From NCBI RefSeq assembly GCF_029784155.1, contig NC_073692.1, positions 325,099,406-325,163,405 on the forward strand: 64,000 nucleotides of DNA, read 5' to 3'. This DNA comes from Uranotaenia lowii. Taxonomy: Eukaryota > Arthropoda > Insecta > Diptera > Culicidae. Of this stretch, positions 11,641 to 23,410 are shown piece after piece; the first letter of the stretch is position 1, and each line of letters starts with the position of its first letter. Under the pieces are notes generated by a model. It saw nothing but the letters and a program-made list of their open reading frames with translations. It ran no database searches and was not told the DNA's origin. The translations under genes were made by a program, and so were the position numbers.

Positions 11641-14600
11641 AATAACAAAAAAAAAATGTAAATAATAATATATTAATATACTGTTTCAGCTCCATCAGCA
11701 AACTTAACCACAATCAACAAATCTCCAACAAGACACCATTTAATTAGCAACTCAAAAAATTGAACAGTGAAGTTTTCTCCTCACTCAAACAAACCTCATC
11801 ACAGTCAATTTGTCCCAATTTATCCACCCAAGTCGTGTTGTCTTCATCAGAAACTTTTGACCATTCCTTATTCTGGCCGAACAACACAAAATTAACCATC
11901 ATTTGCAGTGAGCCAAAACGAGAGTGAATAATTGAATTATTTTATTTTAGCTTTGTTTTTTTTTTTGTTCAGTAGAACCATATTTTGCTTCCAAGATAGA
12001 ATTTTTCAATGTTTATAACTTCAAATATATTATTATTGTAATCAAAATGGTTGTTAAGAATTAGTGAAATTTTTTGCGCATTTTGTTTCTAAAAAGAGTT
12101 TCGGAAGGGATTCATCGGATAAGCTGTTCTAAGCTCTAGTTTTGTACCATAAAGGATTAAACTTCCAAATAATTTCCAAGAAAACATGTCCATCAAAGTC
12201 CAGTTTCCACAAAGGGCGTTACTTTTAGTTAGCATCACCGTACTTTCACGATTGGGCACTCGCCTAGCAGCTAAGAGTTTCTTGATTTGTCCTACCATTT
12301 GTCATGCGAACGTCCATCAAAACGATGGAGGGTCCAACTTCCGCCGGAACTGGAAGCCTAATTAGGCTGCTAAAAGTTTGCCTTGATTAAATTATTGTTC
12401 TATGCTGCTCGCCAAAAGGATCCACCACTTAAACGTGAAGGGAGGGAGTTTTTTTTTTTTTCAAAATCCAACGAGCAACATGGCCGGAGAAATCGGCTAA
12501 ATTAAAAGTGTTCCGAGGTAAGTGAAAAAAAAGGAGAAAAGAACCGATTGTCACTAATGGTGGACCACTCCATCGATTTGTTCGACAACTTTTGAAAACG
12601 AGCAAAAAACAAAGCTAGAAGAGCTCTTTCCATCCGAATTAATCCATTTAAAATTTATTTGTTCTTTCGGCCGTTTACAAACCAGGGACATTTGCGCCAA
12701 AATCTAGTCGGAAATATATGTGGCACATGGCCGTGTGACCAGACCACGTGTTCCGTTCCGAAAAACCACCACTGGCCAGTTTAAAAGCCCCTTAGTTGAA
12801 TTTATCTTCTTCGTCTATTCGCTTCCCCGACAATGCAATTACCGATTGGTGATTTGTGTTTCCTTTCCCAATTTTTATGAGAGTTTCATTGAAGGATGCA
12901 GCTTTCGGGCACCGAAAAAGTCCTTCCGATAATCGAGGAATCACTTGAACTGTAGCTTCGAGAAATAAAATACATTCCTATTTTCCTTTTGTTCAAGATA
13001 ATAAATATTGTATAGGATGAGTAAGCAAGAGGAGAAATATCGGCCAAAGTTTGCTAGATGTTCATTAACGTTCTTTCAATACAAAGACAAATTTCAATAG
13101 AGTAAGAAAGCTTCCTCTCGAAGCTATAACACAATCTCGAAAATGGGTTCAAACTAAAATGCATTCGGCGAATCCTGCCTTCATCAATCTTCGGCGGCTT
13201 ATTATAAATCCTAATGAAGCCGTGATTTATTTAAACAATTTGTTCGAGCAAACATCCGTGATGATTATGATGTGACTAGCTCTTAGCTGTTCTTCTTTTG
13301 GGATCCACGTTTACCAGAAAACAGAACACTTTAGTCGATGGCTCACCTGGGCCTGGACCGTTTGCAGAATGATAACGATTTGCATTCCCTCATCAAATGC
13401 GCTAAGAAATCCCAGAAACGTGCCTCTTCAGAAGCTTTCGAGGATTAACTCAGAAACCAGTTTAAGCAATCTTTGGTTGGTTGGAATGTTTTGAAAACAA
13501 GCCTATTGATTTAAGCATTTTGGTCATAAGCCCTAATTTTATTTGAAACATGGGTTGAATCAATCATAATCGATGGATTCAATGTTAACAGATTTCTTAT
13601 GTGTATATATTTATTACTGAATTTCTGAAAAACATCCAGCGTTATTTATTTTGTTCAATGCTAACGACTCGTGAAAGCGGGTGCAAGCAAGTTGCTATCT
13701 ATTTTCAATAATGTCAACATGTTTCAAAATTTCAAGATAAAGATTCGATAATTTTAGGATATTAAAAAAAAGGATGATTCGTATAAAAGATGTAACTGAT
13801 CAACTTTGTAAAACATTTATCAAAAGATTTTTAATCAACTCAATTTTGCAAATTTCTCCCAAACATTTGTGAAGGATCGAGACTAAAAATATTGTTAGAA
13901 GTTTCAAATCTATAAAAAATAAGAGTGAGATTAATCTCTTAAATGGTTTCAGAGAATATATGACTCATAAGTATATATAGCCCTTATTTAAGTTCTCGTA
14001 ATTTTTCTTCAATTCAAAATCGTACAAAATTAATATAAGATATATTCCGGGATAAAAGTATTCAGAATTAAATAAAAACAATTGTCCGTATAGTAGCTCC
14101 TCCCTAGACGGATCTAGTTTCTACATTTGTCTTTAGATCAGTTTCAAACTTTTAAGAATTTTTTAATTGTACTTACAAATATTTTAACAAATTTTGGCTT
14201 ATTTTGAATCAATATCATTTTTGGACATTGCGTTCTTGATGACTAAGAAAAGATTTCAAATTTTTTTTGAGTAAATAAAGTATGCAGATTTTTTTTTTTA
14301 TTAATGTGTTTTGAGGCTGGCATCAAATAAATACCAGATCAAATAAATTGAAATGAGTATGTTTTATATAGGTGCTAAATCCAACCAAAAGAAAAAAACT
14401 TAAACAATCAAAAGCCGCCAACTTGTAACTAAAGTTGCATTGAAAAATTAGAAGTAACATATTAAGGAAAACATGTTTTTGTTCATTTGCTTACGAAATG
14501 ATACTGTCATTTAAAACCTTTCCATCAATGTTTCGACCTTTCCATCAATGTTTTTAACATTACTAGAGCACTTGTATCCCTGGTCTATTCTTGGGTATAA

Positions 14601-15096
14601 TTTATACAAGAATTGGAACAAAGAAGTAAGATCCAATCCAGTGAAATACTAGCAACCCTACTCGTGTTCCATTAACTGTTGAACGGTTTAGAACTCCTTC
14701 AAATTAGATCCAAATCTCATCAGTTGTGGATCAATCCTTATACTAGTTCTAAAAATAAAATTGAGTTGAAAATGATACAATGGACCACCAGTGTGATTGC
14801 TTTGGTCGGAATTTGGGTCTAAACCGGTTGTTTGGACCATGGGTACAGGTGTTCTTAGGTCGATAAAAATTAGAAATCCTTCTTTTGTAACTCGGAGCTA
14901 GAGTGTCCATTTTCCGCCCATTTTTTGTGTTCCCATGATTAGGGAAATCAGATCATCTTATTCCCGGGAATTTCCAGGATCCTGGGATAAACTGAAAAAG
15001 GAGATTGTACCCCCTTTCTACTAAATATTTACGAAATCATATCATATTATTCATTATTTTAAAACATATAAAACTATTGAATCTAATCTATCTCAG
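11641..15096. other. AT-rich DNA, no gene
   Basis: Nothing identifiable as coding. A somewhat GC-richer patch at 12300-12960 looks like unique DNA rather than repeat, but it carries no recognisable motif. Confidence 0.4.
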
Positions 15097-15383
15097 GGTC
15101 TGGCGACAATTGGCGCATAGGGCTAAGATAAAAGATCTCCACTGCTGGCGAACCGGAGCCAGCGTCTTCACTTGCTGCCAGCCAAGGTTCTCGTCAACTG
15201 TGTGGATTTCAGCGACTAGACAACGCCGCCACGAGCTTCTGGGCCTGCCTCTTCTTCGAAGCCCATCTGGATTCCAGTCAAGTGCCTCTCTGCAAATCTC
15301 GTTTTCATCTCTTCGCAGCGTGAATCCAATCCATCTCCACTTATGTTCCCGATTCTCGACTTCTACCGCCTTTTGATGACATT
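15097..15383 (-). pseudogene. RTE copy 1: C-terminal tail and 3' region
   Basis: This aligns by eye with the end of copy 2 (38243-38530). It encodes the GH-LRRDE...RRGRPR-type C-terminal block of RTE proteins, with several base changes and frame breaks. It ends at the target duplication of the 245-bp insert. Confidence 0.7.
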
Positions 15384-15628
15384 AGCTTAGCTTGATTGAC
15401 TACTCACATCCACCTTGAATCATTGAATCCGAAATGCTACTCAAGATGTCTGGATGAAGATTTTGAAAGTATTCTAGTATAATCTGTGATTGATTTTTAA
15501 ATTTGGTTTAAATACAATTAAATGCATTTCGGATTCCAAGATCGCAGGCGTGGCTAAGTAGAACAAGTTCCATATCGCCAATGGTTGCTACTCCGTGATT
15601 GACCGAGGCCATCAATTTTGTTCAGAGG
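15384..15628 (-). mobile_element. 245-bp retroposon inside RTE copy 1, 23-bp target duplication
   Basis: The identical 23-bp sequences at 15361-15383 and 15629-15651 are RTE coding sequence duplicated on insertion. The insert, read on the minus strand, ends in GTCAATCAAGCTAAGCT. That is a short tandem AAGCT-type tail resembling the microsatellite tails of RTE elements, so it is probably the severely 5'-truncated 3' end of another RTE-like element or a SINE using the same machinery. Confidence 0.75.
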
Positions 15629-16515
15629 TTCTACCGCCTTTTGATGACATTGACGATAAAGTTTCACGTTTAAGATCCAGTTGCCAGGCTTCCAAGCGTG
15701 GATGATGTTCCGCAGGAAGCGATTTAAAAAAACGCCGCATATGTGCACCAAGTTGTGCCCATACAAAAATACGGATTTGACGTTTGAGTTGAAGAATCGG
15801 ATTTTAGTTCGTGGAGCGATCTGGCGTGAGCGCCAGATGTTGCGGAGACTCGCAAAGCAAATCGGGCTTTTTGATCCGGGTTTCGATGTATTTCTTGATA
15901 CCACCATCACCATTCTTAACTTGTTGTCCAGCTATCACGAAATTGGAAGGATTTACTGTGTTGAATTCCACCACCTTGGTCGTTTCGACATTGATTTTGA
16001 GACCTGCTGCATAGGAGCTTTCGGTGTTTCTCATCCATTACGATGAGAAAAGGCAGCGGTGACAAATAACATCCTTGTCTCACTCCAGCAGTTACCGGAA
16101 TTGGTTCGGACAAGACACCGTCGTGTAAGACCTTGCACGAAAATGCCTCGTACTGTGCTTCGATGAGATGGACTAGTTTCTCTGGGACCCCTCGTCGTCT
16201 AAGAGCAGCCCAGATGTTTTCGTGGTTCAGTCGGTCAAATGCTTTTTCGAAATCAACGAACACCAGCAGAAGAGAGTCCTGCAATTCGTTGATTTGTTCC
16301 AGTATGATTCGTAGCGTTGTGATGTGGTCCACACATGATCCTCCGGATCGAAATCCAGCTTGTTGCCGTCGGAGTGTAGTGTCAATTTTCTCCTGGACCC
16401 TTTTCAGGATCACTTTGCAGAGTACTTTGAGAGTTATACAGATCAAAGTTATGCCTCGCCAGTTACCGCACTTGGTCAGGTCTCCTTTCTTCGGGACCTT
16501 TACAAGGATACCCTG
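15629..16515 (-). pseudogene. RTE copy 1: reverse transcriptase core
   Basis: Conserved RT blocks are readable: NWRGITLICITLKVLCKVIL, RQQAGFRSGGSCVDHI, LLLVFVDFEKAFDRLNHENI and VTAGVRQGC. Compared with copy 2, about 160 bp have been deleted near 16027. The deletion removes the ADD catalytic motif, and further small deletions lie near 15735, so this copy cannot encode an active enzyme. The segment ends at the 9-bp target duplication of the R1-clade insert. Confidence 0.85.
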
Positions 16516-18133
16516 TCTGGACGAAGGATCTTTTCCCAATTCGTGGAAAACGGCGAAGTTGGTGCTACTACCAAAACCTGGGAAAGTCCCAGGGCATCCA
16601 TCATCATACAGACTTATTTGTCTGCTGGACACCCTTGGTAAGCTACTGGAGAGGATAATATTTAACAGACTTATTATCAGCACAGAAGGCGAAAGTGTAC
16701 TGTCGGACAGACAGTTCGGTTTTCGGAAAGAGAGATCTACGGTGGACGCCATCCTAATGGTGACAGAGTTCGCGAAGCGCGCATATAAAAAGAAGCGAAT
16801 AGGTGTTCATCACTGCACCATTGTGACGATCGACGTTAAGAATGCCTTCAACAATGCTTGGAAGCGATTGCCAAAGCGCTTCACAGGATGCGTGTTCCCA
16901 ATACCTTCTGCAGGGTTATAGGAAACTTCTTCAAAAATAGAGTCCTGACGTACGAAGCCGAAACTGGGTTACGATCTACGCCCTAACAGCAGGTGTTCCA
17001 CAGGGTTCCATACTCGAACCTGTGCTTTGGAATGCCATGTTTAATGAGGTGTTAACGCTGTAACTACCAGCAGGCGTGCAGGTAGTCGGATTTGCTGACG
17101 ATATTGTGCTCATTATCACCGGCGAAAAAATCGAAGAGGTAGAAGACCTTGCAATGGTGTCCGTAGAAAGGGTTGGCATCTGGATGAAGGGAGTTAAGCT
17201 TCAGATAGCTCACCAAAAAACCGAAGTTCTGCTCGAGACCAATAAAAGAGTGGTGCCGCACATGGAGATTACTGTTGGAAGGCACACGACATCTTCGAAA
17301 CAGCAGCTGAAATACCTTGGAGTAATGGTCGACAATCGCTTAAGTTTTGGTGTGCATCTCAAATACTGTTGTGAAAGTGCATCGAAAGTCATAGATGCAT
17401 TGCCCTGGATTATGCCGAACTGCCATGGTCCAAAGAGTAGCAAGAGACGTCTCCTTGCGAGCATAGCACTGTCGAAACTACGATACGGAGGAGCAGATTG
17501 GAGCTCCGCGATAGAGGTAGTGCGCAACAGATCCAAATTATGGAGCACACATTGGCTGATAGCCATTCGAGTTTCCTGTGCATACAGGACCATATCAACA
17601 GATGCGTCATCGCGGACATGATTCCCATCGACATAACTCTGGCGGAGGGTATGGAGTGTTACAAAGCAAGAGCTGTTAGAGGAGTGCGTAGAATTCAACG
17701 AGCAGCGTCAATGCTCAAGTGGCAGGAGCAATGGGACGCATCGAAAAACGCAAGATGGACGCATAGGCTAATCCCGAGACTTTCAGACAGGGTAAATCGG
17801 AAGTATGGAGAGGTCAACTTCTACCTGACGCAGTTCCTTTCGGGTCATGGGTGCTTTAAGCAATACCTTCATCGGTTTAAGCTTATCAGCTCGCCTATTG
17901 CCCGGAATGCGTAGAGACGGAGGAATCGGCAGAACATGCTATCTTTGTCTGCCCCAGGTTCAATTCAAGGCGTCAACAACTTCAAAATTTGAACGCTGAA
18001 AACATAGTGAGTGAAATGTGTCGCGACGAACAGTCGTGGGGTGCTAGAGTCAACGAAATCTCGCAAATCATGCGCGATCTGATAAGAATCAGGGAAGAGG
18101 ATGAACGGAGAGAGCGAGATAGTCAACCAAATT
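16516..18133 (+). pseudogene. R1-clade reverse transcriptase, C-terminal half
   Basis: The fragment starts in the RT domain with SSYRLICLLDTLGKLLERII and SVLSDRQFGFRKERSTVDAI, a signature of the R1 clade. The catalytic GFADDIVLI motif near 17088 is intact. It continues through QLKYLGVMVDNRLSFGVHL and WTHRLIPRL to FYLTQFLSGHGCFKQYLHRF. After a frame change it ends with the C-x2-C...H...C cysteine motif (CPECVE...EHAIFVC) near 17900-17950. At least three frameshifts are present (between 16921 and 17076, near 17500-17620 and near 17900), so it is dead. Confidence 0.85.
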
Positions 18134-18720
18134 GACAAGCTAATGGAAGGTCTTGGGCCTCGTATGACACATCAATTCAAAAACAACGCGATCTTAGGGC
18201 GCGGTATAACCCTAATCTGGACTTATACGTGTGGTGGGACTTAAAAGGTCTCACGTACTCTTCTACGACCTTTCCTGCAGCAAAAGGAAGCGGAGATTTC
18301 ATTCGGGGTGGTCGTGACGGGATTCTAGCTAGGTAGTTTCTCAATCGGCCATGCCTTCGTGGAAATCCGGCGGGAGTAGATGCTCTGACGGGCGTGAGTT
18401 ACTATAAAAGCATTACCTAATCGGCACACGTCTCAGGGTCTTCCGTATCAGTCTGGAGTTGGCGATAGAGGAAAAAGAGAAGGAGGAAAAAAGAAAAAGA
18501 GGATAAAGAAGAAAGGTGATAGGGAGAAAGACCAAAATTGAGAAAGAGGAAAAGGAAAAGGGTGAGATGTATAAGTGCATGAACACAGCCTACACCTTGA
18601 TGTAGTATCATAGGGGGAAACCATGGGGGAACATCTGGCACACGAAGCCCAAGGTGGTTTTAGTGGAACGAACCTACTCACAACAGCAAATACCCGGCTG
18701 TTATGATTTGAAAAAAAAAC
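16516..18720 (+). mobile_element. 5'-truncated R1-clade retrotransposon inserted in RTE copy 1
   Basis: It is flanked by the 9-bp direct repeat GATACCCTG (16507-16515 and 18721-18729), both copies being RTE sequence. The 3' end is an A9 tract followed by one C. The body is 2.2 kb: a partial ORF2, then a 3' UTR from about 18134 with a polypurine tract at 18470-18563. R1-clade elements are best known from 28S rDNA, but this one sits in a retrotransposon, as do other non-rDNA R1 relatives. Confidence 0.9.
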
Positions 18721-19358
18721 GATACCCTGCATCCAGTCGGCCGGGAATGTTGCAGTATCCCAGATGTAATTAAAAAGACGGTGCAAAATTTGTGCTGACA
18801 ATGCAGGGTCGGTTTTCAGCATTTCAGCAGAGATGCAATCGATCCTAGGTGCTTTGTTCGATTTCATGTCTTTGATTGCCGCTTCTATTTCAGCCAGCGA
18901 GAGCGCTTACGAGTTGACACCATTTATGCGACTTACTGTTGGCGCCTCGAGCTGCGGTTTCATTAGGCCATCGCTATTTGTGACTCGGAAGAGTCAATCA
19001 AAATGCTCAGTCCAACGCTTGAGCTGATCTGTTCGATCAATCAACATCTGATCTGCTCGGTCTATCAGCGGCATTCTTGCATTAGTCCTTGCACCACTAA
19101 GGCGGCGAGAAATGTCATAAAGTAATCGGATTTCTCCAATGGCGGCGGCTCTTTCTCCCTCTTCGGCTAGGGAGTTTGTCCAGGCTCTCTTGTCTCGTCT
19201 TCAAGCTCGTTTAACTGTCTTTTGTAGCTCCGCATATCGTCAGCGGGCGGCTGCTTTGGTTGACCTAGTGCATGCCTGCTCCAATTCCTTTCCCCGATCA
19301 TCGACCATTCTCCAGGTTTTATTCGACATCCACTCACTTCTTCTTCCACAGACTCCAC
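18721..19358 (-). pseudogene. RTE copy 1: linker end and N-terminal RT
   Basis: Minus-strand frames give RRSEWMSNKTWRMVDDRGKE, then DRADQMLIDRTDQLKRWTEH, MKSNKAPRIDCISAEMLKTD and WDTATFPADWMQG. This is the usual RTE order: SDETW-type linker, FxxLL-type segment, then the NKAPG/D RT entry. Several frameshifts separate these pieces. Confidence 0.8.
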
Positions 19359-19367
19359 TGAGACAAT

Positions 19368-19639
19368 CCCCCTTATTCTGCGCTGCGCGTGAGGTGACGA
19401 TAGTCGAGTCACCCGATTTCTGTAGTCGCTTTAGGTGAGAAACGTCTTTTAGAATGAACTTTTTGAGTTCTTATCCTTATCTAGTAGTCACCGTGAGTGA
19501 CAAATCGATGCTAGTAGTGACGTTTACAGACGAGAATAGAACCTCTGTCACATCGGCTTCGGAAATAAGGTGATAAGACTCACGTGACTCCGACTCGACT
19601 CGACTATCGTCACCTCACGCGCGGCGCAGAATAAGGGGG
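19368..19639. mobile_element. 272-bp MITE with about 43-bp terminal inverted repeats
   Basis: The ends are CCCCCTTATTCTGCGC... and the inverted counterpart. The arms agree almost perfectly over about 43 bp. AAT lies on both sides (19365-19367 and 19640-19642), a 3-bp target repeat compatible with the PIF/Harbinger superfamily. No coding capacity. Confidence 0.8.
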
Positions 19640-19987
19640 AATACCTTCTCCAAAGTCGAACTCGTAGGGGAAAGAGTATTCACGTTGCGGAATACTTTTG
19701 GGTAGAGTGGTCTCACGTCGGCCGGACCTGGAGTTGTCAGAGTAGAGGTCCTTAGTCTTGAATCGTAACAAGAGGCAGGGTATATATGCTGGAGTTTTGA
19801 CTCGAACTGGAGTTAGCCGATGAGCGTTTAAGCGCGGACTTGTTCTCCCATCTCGGGTACAGCCTTCGATGCAGGTATGGATGAGAATTATGACCAGAGG
19901 CCCCAGGTGGACTGTATGGCGTAGGGGTATTTAGTATCATGAGTCGTCCAATTGCACCCATGGACCCAGAGTAGCATGAGGGGAAAG

Positions 19988-20596
19988 TTCAAATAACGCC
20001 CCATGTGGCTAATACGCGCCACTCATGTTTTCAAAAAAACTGTAACATTTTAAGCCTGTGAAATACTACCAATTTGTTTTAATGCTCAGATTTGTCTTGG
20101 CAAGTATATTTTTTCCTTAAAATGTCCCTGATTCGTGACAACTTCTCAATTTAGTTTTTTCTTCATCACGATGTATATTTCAAGACACTTTCAATAAGGT
20201 GACATTTAGCGAAGGAAAATTAATAAGAGCATATTTTATGATACATCGGTAGAGAATAATTTGAATTATGATTTGATGTTAAAAATCACACTAAACTCGC
20301 TCGAATGTGCTTTTAAGGGTATTTTTTTTGTAACGGCTCTTGAGCTCGTTATAACGCGCCACCCATAAAATGCTGAGAAAAGAATTATTTTTCAAAACGG
20401 CCAATTTTCAGAAGAAAAAGTGTAAAACCACTTCTTAGGAAAAATTCAGCTCAAATAAATCAACTGTGATTGTTTCCTTAATTTCATTTAGTTGATTTTG
20501 ATTATTCTTTCCAGTCAAAAATTCTATTAGTTTTGGTGAGTTTTTGGTCTTCGGCTGTTTTCGGGTGTGTTCACTTTATGGGGCGTATTGAATACA
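19988..20596. mobile_element. Possible TIR element
   Basis: TTCAAATAACGCCCCAT at the left and the inverted, slightly shorter form (TTCAATACGCCCCATAA read on minus) at the right suggest a MITE of about 600 bp. Internal CGCGCCACYCAT motifs near 20016 and 20352 support repeat structure. No clear target duplication was found. Confidence 0.35.
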
Positions 20597-20900
20597 CACC
20601 GGAGTGAATTAGCAACTCAGTTTAGTTCTGTGGCTGATAAGGGTTTTTAAAATTAAGCTTTTGTAGCAGTTAAGTGATTTTGGATATTGCAAAATTATTA
20701 GCATTTGTAGAAAACACTTTTCTTCAACGTGTTCACTCGTTTTTCACTCGAAATGTTTACTGCACATGGCAAATTGGTGATTCGCTTAGATGGAGCATGA
20801 TAGAGCATTTTTCCCTACTGGGGGGACTCGGTCGCTCGCCGTGCCTTGGAATGCAATCCGTAAAAAGGATTTACCACCTAGGTGATCAACTAATAAAAAA

Positions 20901-21110
20901 AGACTTCACCGAGAGTATCATGGCTCGTCATGATAAAGGCATTTTTGATTCCGCACCACTATTCTTCGACTGTTCCGTTTGTCGGCAATTCCGAGGCTCG
21001 GGATTCAAGCTGTTCAATGTATGCCCTTTTCACCTCTATATTCTCCAAACGGCGGACGTTGTATCGACACCTGACTTTCTCCTCGCGCCGTTGGACACGC
21101 GCAACTCTCA
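20901..21110 (-). pseudogene. RTE copy 1: linker between endonuclease and RT
   Basis: The minus-strand frame reads RVARVQRREEKVRCRYNVRR and then, 30 residues on, VEEWCGIKNAFIMTSHDTLG. That is the K/R-rich post-endonuclease linker and W..IK.A....S...LGE block common to RTE elements. It is bounded on both sides by insertions. Confidence 0.8.
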
Positions 21111-22681
21111 GGGCAGAAACACAGTTCACGCGAGCGAGCGAGCGAGCGAGTTTTGAATGAACCTGAAATGAATTTTGCGCGAACATTTTTCAGGGTCGTT
21201 CACGGTGCACGCGACGAACGGGATGCGATTTACACTGAGAAAAAACTTTATGGATAGGAAAGAAAATAATATTTATGTAAATCAATTTATAGGGAATTGA
21301 ATAAATAATTTTCAAGAGGTTATTTTTGTTTAAATCATTATGAAATAATTCGTATGTGACATTCAATTAAAATTTTTAACAGCGTCATAAAACCATTCAA
21401 TTATTTTTATTGCCGAATCCACAAACCGGAGTTTTCATCGCTATCAGCGCCGGCGACTTTCACTGACGTCAAATCATGTTGACCCGACAAATCCACGTCA
21501 CGTGACTCGCAGAATAAGCACCAAAGATTTTATTTCAAAAGCACTTTAATGTAAGATAAATTTGTTCTAGAGTCATATTTGTTATTTAATCCTTGCTCAT
21601 GTTACAGATTGAACAAGTAAAATTTACCTTTTTCTGGATATAAATGTTCTGTGCTCAGCAGTTGAGTGTTTGCTTTGGTTACAGATGTTAGGATGCTATA
21701 AATTTTTCTAGGAGTTTTCATTGTGAGTCCAAGCAACTGATTTTGACCTGGCAGCTGCGTTTCTTCTCCAGTCGACATATTTTGAACTGTATAATCATGA
21801 TTATAGTAATTTAAGATAAAGGGAAATGATAAAAAACCATTTTTGCAGCTAGCACTTTAAATATTTTTCAGCTAATCTATTCTTGTTTTAAATATTTAAA
21901 ACATTATCCATTAATCAATTTCTCTAGGAGAAGTTATTTTATTTGTTCTTAAATAAAAGGAGTATTTTTTTTTCGAAGAATCTTATTTATTTTGGCATCA
22001 AAACTTCACGTTCTTAAATTATTCAAGCAATTAGAAATGGAATGAAAAATTTTTGGATCGTGCGAGACCTCATGACCACGCAATTTGTCAGCGAAATCTT
22101 CAAAGGTTTCAAATAATCAGAGAAAAAAACGCGCGCCGGTATATAGAATATGCATCTTATGCAGCTTGGCGAAAAAAATAAATTCACAATGTTTAAATTT
22201 TCCCCCCAAGTAATGTGTTTTTCACAGCACAAAGAGCACAAATTCACCGTGCCGCAAAATAATACGAATTTCTCTTCAGAATTTGCTGGTCACCATTTCT
22301 TCCATATACTGGACAAACGACAGGTATATGCTGGAAGAACTTTGTCATAATTGAAATTGACCTCTGCTTCGAATTTATTTAAAAAGTTAGTCGAGGAAAA
22401 TCGTTGTTTTTATTATTTAAAAATAACGCGATATATTTTCAAATAAAACTGCCGAGAAATAATCTCAGTGCAGGTTCATATAAAGTTTCGGTGAACCAAA
22501 ACAAAGTATTCACACGACTGCTGCGACGGATTATTTTCCGAATGGTATTTCGCGCGATAGTACGAATCGCGTCGCTTTCACTGTGAACGGTCTCACAGTT
22601 TTCAACGTGTTCAAATGAGGTGCGATTCTTCGCGCGAATCGCTCGCTCGCTCGCTCGCTCGCGTGCACTGTGTTTCTGCCC
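21111..22681. mobile_element. PIF/Harbinger-like TIR element with (GCGA)n subterminal repeats
   Basis: The ends are GGGCAGAAACACAG followed by a CACGCGAGCGAGCGAG-type tract, present in inverted orientation at 22641-22681. Arm similarity beyond about 40 bp is patchy. The flanking trinucleotides are TCA (left) and TAA (right), equal to TGA and TTA on minus. That fits a TWA target duplication with one later mutation. Removing the element rejoins RTE codons CGA CTT and AGA GTT in frame. The interior (about 1.5 kb, AT-rich) encodes nothing I recognise. Confidence 0.65.
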
Positions 22682-22925
22682 TAAGTCGTATTTCGCCAAG
22701 GACGAGGTGATGGTCAGATTAAAAGTTTGCGCTTCGATTGTTGCGGACATCAAGAAGGCGCCTTCTCCATTTTCGGCTGATGCAGATGTAGTCAATTTGA
22801 TTTTCTGTTCGGCCATCTTGGGATACCCAAGTGACCTTATGTGCTGGTCGATGGGAGAAGAGCGATCCACCGCTCACCATGTTGTTGTTGCCACAAAATT
22901 CTTCAAGCAGAGCATGTTTCCCTTT
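22682..22925 (-). pseudogene. RTE copy 1: end of the APE endonuclease domain
   Basis: The minus-strand frame reads LEEFCGNNNMVSGGSLFSHR, then HKVTWVSQDGRTENQIDYIC, ISRKWR, DVRNNRSANF, a stop, and SDHHLVLGEIRL. These match the RTE endonuclease blocks (FC....L.IGGT.FPH, HK.TW.S.DG...NQIDHI, SDHHL). The catalytic SDH is present, and one in-frame TAA precedes it. The element is truncated upstream. Confidence 0.85.
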
Positions 22926-23076
22926 TAAATATTTACAGAAAACAAATTTCGTGACGTGGATTTACTTATTCGCGCTGTTGTTATTCTGGATTTCAATAAA
23001 TTTCTTATAAATTTGGTATTTCGAAAATGTTTTATCATTGTCAAAGTAGATGTAAATATATTCGTTTTGTTAGAAA

Positions 23077-23410
23077 ATGCCAAATTTTCTTAGTACAATT
23101 GAAAAGTTTCGGCGAAGGATGAACCACGAACTCGTGCGACTCTACGGCGAACTCAGTATCCAGAAGGTGGTGAAGGCTGATCGGAAACGCTTGGCAGGAC
23201 ATGTTGCGAGAATGCCGGACGATTCTCCTGCAAAACAGATGTTCGCTACGCGTCCGATAGGAACGAGACGAGCAGGCGCGTAACGAACGAGGTGGTTAGA
23301 CTAAGTGGAGCGTGATCTGGCGAATGTGAGATGTCCGAGAAATTAGAGAACGGCTGTCATAGACAGAGTGAATTTTAGGAATTATGTTCGTCAAGTGAGA
23401 CGGAATACTA
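23077..23410 (+). pseudogene. C-terminal tail of another non-LTR retrotransposon
   Basis: The translation contains RRRMNHELVRLYGE, then DRKRLAGHVARMPDDSPAKQ, and after a frameshift RTRWLD-stop-VERDLA. This is the R.RWAGHV.RM....K......G.R..GRP..RW.D.V..DL block that closes many endonuclease-RT proteins. Clade cannot be assigned from this piece. Confidence 0.7.

Larger units (their letters stand above)
19359..20900 (+). mobile_element. About 1.5-kb retroposon inside RTE copy 1, hosting a MITE
   Basis: The target repeats are AGACTCCAC (19350-19358) and AGACTTCAC (20901-20909), one mismatch in nine. The right end of the insert is AATAAAAAA, which implies plus orientation. Joining the flanks restores the RTE frame (LGEV|CGRRSEW). 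I recognise no protein in the insert. Its own sequence (19643-19987 and 20597-20900) is interrupted by the MITE at 19368 and perhaps by a second one at 19988. Confidence 0.7.
15097..22925 (-). mobile_element. RTE-clade non-LTR retrotransposon, copy 1, broken by four insertions
   Basis: Minus-strand pieces of one RTE endonuclease/reverse transcriptase occur in the correct N-to-C order from high to low coordinates: endonuclease end (22682-22925), linker (20901-21110), linker plus N-terminal RT (18721-19358), RT core (15629-16515) and C-terminal tail (15097-15383). Each gap holds an element bounded by duplicated target bases. Across two gaps the protein reads through seamlessly once the insert is removed: SDHHLVLGEIRL joins RVARVQRREEK, and DTLGEV joins CGRRSEWMSNKTW. 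The 5' end is truncated within the endonuclease near 22925. The 3' end, near 15097, lacks the (TAAG)n tail seen in copy 2. Confidence 0.85.

Noticed and set aside
16516..18720. R1 element as evidence of a nearby 28S rDNA array
   Set aside because: The target duplication is RTE sequence and no rRNA sequence is visible anywhere in the window.
20674..21156. A 160-residue plus-strand frame
   Set aside because: It crosses the boundary between the retroposon, the RTE linker (minus strand) and the Harbinger-like TIR, so it cannot be one gene.
22439..22870. A 143-residue minus-strand frame starting MAEQKIKLTTSAS as an independent gene
   Set aside because: The neighbouring frame encodes the RTE endonuclease end (TENQIDYIC, SDHHLV), and the frame runs into the TIR element.
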